A DNA stretch of 11,903 nucleotides, taken from NCBI GenBank assembly GCA_000697335.1, contig JNEM01009011.1:1-11903 (forward strand), in the 5' to 3' direction. Both the position numbers and the translations under genes were made by a program. Of the stretch, positions 7,952 to 11,903 are shown in pieces. The notes under the pieces were generated by a model. The model did not search any database. It saw only the letters and a program-made list of their open reading frames with translations, and was not told the DNA's origin. How positions within the stretch are numbered: the first letter of the stretch is position 1; every line of letters starts with the position of its first letter. The DNA is from Conidiobolus incongruus B7586 (Eukaryota > Entomophthoromycota > Entomophthoromycetes > Entomophthorales > Conidiobolaceae).

Positions 7952-10900
7952 ATGGGTCCTGGTACAGATATACCAGAATTAATTATTCAGCAATCTCCAT
8001 CGATTAAAAAACGAGGTAGACCTAAGGGTTGGAGAAAATCAACAGCCTCCCCTTCTAATACTATAACCCCAGTTCCTGATACCGCTCAAAGTGAAGGTAT
8101 CGTTCAAAAGAAGAGAGGTCGACCATTTGGATGGAGAAAATCTATCAAAGAAGATGAAATTAGTGTTAATACCCCAATGAATAATTCATCACCAGTGAAG
8201 AAGAGAGGTAAACCACTTGGATGGAGTAAGCCCATCGCAGAAGGTGTTGATAATGATACTGGTAATAATAGCCAAGCAGAAAATTTGGGAAAACCTATAT
8301 TAGAAGACGATAACAATAATGCCGATAATAGCATCCCAACGAATAATTTATCAGTTGTGAAGAAGAGGGGCAGACCATTGGGATGGAGAAAACCTATCAC
8401 AGAAGATGATAATAATAGCCATAATAATATCAATAATGATGATAAAAATGACAACACCCCAGCGAATAATTTATTACAGGTAAAAAAGCGAGGTAGACCA
8501 CTAGGTTGGAGAAAACCTATCGCAGAAGATGATAATATTGATAACTCAGAAAACAGCTCATTATCAGTAAAGAGGAGAGGTAGACCAATAGGATGGAAAA
8601 AGCCTATCGTAGAAGATGATAATACTGATAAGGATAACAATGATAGTAATAATCCAGAAAATAATTCATCATTAGTAAAGAGGAGAGATAGACCATCGGG
8701 TTGGAGAAAACCTGCCTCAGAGGATGATAATATTGATAGAGATAATAACAACAATAGTCCAGCGAATAATTCATTGCCAGTAAAAAAGAGAGGTAGACCA
8801 ATAGGATGGAGAAAGCCTACCATAGAAATCAACAATGATGATTCAACGGGTCATGCTGTCGAAATTGAATCAAATCCACTCACAAAAAGAACAGGAAGAA
8901 GAAAAGCTACTGGAGCTAATCAAAATCAGAAAATGGTTAATTTGGATGAATCTGATGATGACTTGATAAGCTACGATGATTTAGCTAAGGACGGCAACTA
9001 CCAAGTTGAGGATGATGAATCCGAAGATGAAGTAGCATCCATGGAAGAGGGCGACTGGTATGATTCAGATGAAGATATTGAGCATTATGGAAATTCACCT
9101 TCACAGCATGCTATCTCCGATGAAGAAATGCACCGTCAATTATCTTCAAAATTAGCAAAAGTCAACGGATCAAAGTACATTAGTAATTCAATTAATTATG
9201 AGCGATGGGTTGAAGATTATGATCCTTTGCTCAAGGTAAATTCATTAATTACATAACTCATTCATGGTATCTGACTTGCTATTTATTAAATATTTCTATA
9301 GCCTGTTACATATATTCCTCCTCGTTCTACCAAACAATCAAACGAAAATAACTTAACCAGCTATTGTGGATTTACTACATTATTCCCTAATGAGAGCCAA
9401 GAACTTGTTAAAATGAGATACAATATGATGATACAAGCTCAAAAATCTTTGAAACAGCATTATGAGGATAATTTTATCCAGAACCATTCCAAGCACCAAA
9501 GTGATAATAGCTGGAAAGAAGATAAAATACAATGGCTTATTGAACAAATGAGCTATTTTCGAGAAGACATCCAAAGTAAAAGGTATAGTAAACACTTCGA
9601 ATTATTTATTACAGTTATTAAACTATATGCGTTTTAATTATAGTATGTTCCCTAAGTTACCCATTGTCATGCTTGAAATAGGAATGGAATCGAATTTCCA
9701 AAACAACTTTTGTGTTTTATTAAAACGGCATCTTATGAATGTGAGTTCCAAATACTTTATTAGATTTTGCAATTTAGATATGAGTTCCATTATGATTAAA
9801 AATAGCGCACAAAAGTTAAAGCATATTATTCACACTATTTTTAATGATCTTTCCAAAGGGCTGCAGTTAGAGGATTCAAATTTATCTGACTCTGAAGACC
9901 GTGACGAAATCCCCAGCCAAGTAAATGAATTCCGCGATCTTTTAAGGTCCCATGATTCATGTAGGTATGATAGAGGTGATCATAGAATCAATATGAATAT
10001 TGTTCTATTACCACCATGGGAGAGTTGGGATTTGCAATTGCTCGAACACTTAATCAAAACTTTACTTCCACTTCAGCCAATTCTTCTCTTACCTACCACT
10101 ACCAACAGTTCCGATACCTTACCCACTTTACCCTATGAAATCACTTCACAGCTTGATGCAATCCACCTCAATTTCCAAAACCCCTGGAAAGATCTGGAGT
10201 CTGGACTCAATTTTTTGGATGGCGTGGAAAAAGAGGGTATTTTCTTGAATATATGGCCTCTACTCCGACTTGGCAAAAAGTTTTGCTACTACGATTACAA
10301 TGTTGAGAACTGGTATGAAGAAATGAAATGGATTGTCTTGGATTATTTCAAATCCAATCCATTGAGTACGCTTTGCTTGAAGCCTGATGATCCTCGATCA
10401 GTTGATTTGACCTACATCCGTAACGAAATTATCTCCAAACTATCACATAATCATTTCGAAATTGTGAGGTCGCTCCCTTCATTCATGACTTGGTTTGAGG
10501 AGCTCCCAGATAACAAAAAGGATAGAAAAATTCTTGAAGACGATAATTACTTTGCCACCGAATTTTTGTCTGTCAAGTTGCAATCCTTACAAATGTATTT
10601 GATAGACTATCGTTTAGGATTTGAGTTGTTCGTACAATTGCAGCGTTGGCTCTATCAACTTGATCCAGACACTTCGATTGACTCTCGTCTATATCTCAAG
10701 CTTGAAGGATTATCAAGAGGCCTTTGTGATTCTGAACCCATGAGCACAACTTTGAGTCAATTGGGGTCCCTCGATTTCCATAAACTCAGTGTACTTTTAA
10801 AAAGTATGCTCCTATTTATTCAACAGCAGAAAAATTTCTTATCTCGAAAAGTTACAAGTTTAGACAGTTTGAATAATTATTTGAACAAACTTAAAGGACT

Positions 10901-11451
10901 CTTAGATGACTATCATGCTGGTAACTATAACAAAAAATATACTCCAGCCCAAAAATTGAGTCATATTTTATCAGAGTATTTTAAGTAAGTTTATGTATTT
11001 AGTCATCGATTTTATAATTAACTAATAATTTATTTATTTTTTTAGAATTGTATTAAAACCACCTTATTTAATAGTATTATACGAGCTAGCATTTTACAAC
11101 GATGATAAATTGATTCAATCTACTTTCGAACCCAATGTATCCGATTTATTACAGCAAGATATCCAGTCACCCGATAATGAATTTTTGAGCTTTAAGGAAA
11201 AACGATTCTCTCCCGATATAGCTATAATGTACGAAATTTACTCAGAATGTGGTAGACTTATCAACATTTTTGACTGGGGTAATGCCTTCATCAACAAACT
11301 TAAAGATCAAGACAGATCAAACAAGTTGAATCAGCTAAAAGATGATAAAATTTTATGGGGACGATTCTTCAATGGTTTAGAAACTTTCAAATTTTTTGGA
11401 TTAATCGCTACAACAAAACGAAAGACTGACCATGTGGTTAAATTAATTTAA
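7952..11451 (+). CDS. ORC3: Origin recognition complex subunit 3 with N-terminal AT-hook extension (4 exons)
   Basis: The spliced model is exons 7952-9235, 9302-9582, 9644-10984 and 11046-11451, giving 1103 residues. Orc3 is a core subunit of the nuclear complex that marks replication origins and loads MCM helicase. Residues 429-1103 match Orc3 along their length: CGFTTLFPNES (from 450) resembles the human N-terminus, then come the AAA+-like domain, WYEEMKWIVLDYFKSNPLS, RSLPSFMTWFEEL, and the C-terminal winged-helix part with PDIAIMYEIYSECGRLIN, DWGNAF and the final KTDHVVKL. As in other Orc3 proteins, no Walker A motif is evident. The core is close to family size (human 711, budding yeast 616). 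Residues 1-428 are an unusual extension with eight AT-hook-like motifs and an acidic tract (331-392). The start is the first ATG after an in-frame stop at 7877-7879 and has A at -3 and G at +4. Joining all exons keeps one frame with no stop. That the extension belongs to Orc3 rests on the splice model. Confidence 0.93.
8006..8818 (+). repeat. Array of eight AT-hook repeats in ORC3 exon 1
   Basis: Eight copies of a KKRGRPxGWRKP unit occur at protein positions (first core residue) 21, 55, 85, 139, 180, 209, 245 and 280. Six have the canonical RGRP core, one has RGKP (85) and one RDRP (245). AT-hooks insert the RGRP core into the minor groove of AT-rich DNA. Spacers are 17-42 residues long between units, rich in Asn, Asp and Ser, and often begin with an IxEDDN-like segment. 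The nucleotide copies are similar but not identical, which fits expansion by tandem duplication followed by drift. Confidence 0.93.
8942..9127 (+). other. Acidic tract of ORC3 (residues 331-392)
   Basis: About 62 residues are dominated by Asp and Glu, with several Ser-Asp/Glu-x-Asp/Glu clusters (S334, S357, S372, S389) of the casein-kinase-2 type. The tract separates the basic AT-hook array from the Orc3 core. Such tracts can bind basic proteins or modulate DNA binding of neighbouring basic regions, which is inference here. Confidence 0.7.
9236..9301 (+). other. ORC3 intron 1 (66 nt, phase 0)
   Basis: The donor is AAG|GTAAAT and the acceptor TTCTATAG|CCT. A good branch-point-like CTGAC lies at 9271-9275, 26 bases before the acceptor. 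It falls between codons 428 and 429, between the AT-hook/acidic extension and the Orc3 core. If it is retained, translation continues for six codons and stops at 9256, giving a 434-residue AT-hook protein. Confidence 0.88.
9583..9643 (+). other. ORC3 intron 2 (61 nt, phase 2)
   Basis: The donor is AAAAG|GTATAG and the acceptor TTAATTATAG|TATG. Removing it joins the exon 2 frame to the KLPIVMLEIG region of exon 3, with codon 522 (Ser) split. The other nearby donor (9576) would join the wrong frame. No strong branch point stands out. An earlier AG at 9613-9614 would leave an intron of only 32 bases and a broken frame, so it is unlikely to be used. Confidence 0.82.
10985..11045 (+). other. ORC3 intron 3 (61 nt, phase 2)
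   Basis: The donor is the consensus GTAAGT. The acceptor is a T-run followed by TTTTTTTAG|AATT. TTAACTAAT at 11018-11026 offers a branch point. Codon 969 (Lys) is split. Splicing continues the Orc3 frame into KIVLKPPYLIVLYELAFYN, which precedes the conserved C-terminal region. Confidence 0.88.
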
Positions 11452-11711
11452 TCTGAAGTAATTATAAAATTTTATTTAAACTTATTTTTATTCCATTATT
11501 ATTATTATTTATTTAATAAATTATATAATTATTAACATTATTCATCTTATGAATAGCATTTAATTAAATTTGTAATTTAAATGTGTTTCAAAATTATTAT
11601 GATACGTAAATAGATATGAAAAAATTAATGATTATATTACAAAAATAATAAAAAGTGAATTAATATAAAAGGATAAATATTTGAAAAAAAAGATAATGTA
11701 TAGAAATGATA
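11452..11711. other. AT-rich 3' flank of ORC3
   Basis: This is non-coding DNA with an (ATT)5 run at 11495-11509. It should contain the ORC3 3' UTR and end in the compositional boundary near 11712. No terminator-like structure beyond the polyadenylation hexamer was seen. Confidence 0.6.
11515..11520 (+). terminator. AATAAA, possible ORC3 polyadenylation signal
   Basis: This hexamer lies 63 bases after the ORC3 stop codon, a suitable distance for 3'-end formation. The word is common in AT-rich DNA, so support is positional only. Confidence 0.4.
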
Positions 11712-11903
11712 TGTGTCACGGTTATTAGCTCTTGGAGCGTCATTGAGGACACTGACACAGCCATTCTGTAGGCCAGATTGTGAAACATGATACCTACCAG
11801 CTGGGGTAAACTACCAATGATCAGATCTCTGGCTATTCGGCCTTGATCACTTGTAAATGGGGCTTTGTACAGAGCGACTAGACCAGCAGCAACAGTGGCG
11901 GCG
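11660..11903 (-). CDS. Possible 3' part of an unrecognised gene (partial, runs off the right edge)
   Basis: On the minus strand one frame is open from the right edge to a TAA at 11660-11662, about 80 codons. It reads through AAGLVALYKAPFTSDQGRIA and IIGSLPQLVGIMFHNLAYRM to a hydrophobic low-complexity end. The first 64 or so codons lie in DNA of nearly 50% GC, far above the rest of the window, while the last 17 or so lie in AT-rich DNA. This makes the apparent C-terminus doubtful. I recognise no family. It could instead be part of an inserted element whose edge is near 11712: TGTCACGG at 11714 resembles the start of a long terminal repeat, but this is weak. No second boundary is visible in the window. 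Confidence 0.28.
   Translation of the reverse strand, partial: AATVAAGLVALYKAPFTSDQGRIARDLIIGSLPQLVGIMFHNLAYRMAVSVSSMTLQELITVTHIISIHYLFFQIFILLY

Noticed and set aside
8006-8818. Regularly spaced similar repeats resembling a CRISPR array
   Set aside because: The units are codon-framed, encode AT-hooks, vary in sequence and spacing, and sit in a eukaryotic gene with introns.
8104-8835. Long minus-strand open frame (243 codons) opposite ORC3 exon 1
   Set aside because: It is a mirror of the repeated AT-hook units. The periodic Leu/Phe/Ser-rich translation follows from the repeats in the real coding strand, and no start, splice or domain evidence supports it.
7952-9256. Exon 1 as a separate AT-hook gene unrelated to ORC3
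   Set aside because: A good donor, branch point and acceptor join it in frame to the Orc3 core. There are only 66 bases between them and no room for a separate terminator and promoter. It is kept as a possible isoform and as a refutation test.
9380-9637. Short open frames on both strands around ORC3 exon 2
   Set aside because: The plus-strand one is exon 2 itself read into intron 2, and the minus-strand one is its shadow.

Overview
The window looks like a piece of an extremely AT-rich, intron-bearing fungal genome. Two protein-coding genes are recognisable. One encodes a secreted, GPI-anchor-type Cu-only superoxide dismutase, a family typical of fungi (like Candida albicans SOD4/5/6). The other encodes the replication initiator subunit Orc3, with three short introns (61-66 nt) that have standard GT-AG ends. 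The short introns and the very low non-coding GC would fit an early-diverging or otherwise AT-biased fungus. I cannot place it more precisely from sequence alone.

Layout: 1-1873 is AT-rich non-coding DNA with microsatellites. 1874-2629 (minus strand) is the single-exon superoxide dismutase gene, with a TATA-like box just upstream. 2630-7951 is a 5.3 kb divergent intergenic region between the two genes. Its first part (to about 4,850) has moderate complexity, and its second part (to about 7,000) is almost pure A+T. At 7299-7754 it carries a GC-richer retroposed insertion with an AATAAA signal, an A8 tail and a perfect 14-bp target-site duplication. 7952-11451 (plus strand) is ORC3 in four exons. 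11452-11711 is AT-rich 3' flank. From about 11712 to the right edge the GC content jumps to nearly 50%. This last piece is either the 3' part of a minus-strand gene or the edge of another inserted element.

The most striking object is the ORC3 gene. Its first exon encodes a 428-residue N-terminal extension with eight AT-hook-like motifs (each followed by an invariant Gly-Trp), Asn/Asp-rich spacers and a strongly acidic tract. An ordinary-sized Orc3 core (about 675 residues) follows after a phase-0 intron. In fission yeast, AT-hooks that recruit ORC to AT-rich origins sit on Orc4. Here an analogous array appears to sit on Orc3, which suggests an independent solution to origin binding in an AT-rich genome. 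The superoxide dismutase and ORC3 share no evident pathway and are simply neighbours.
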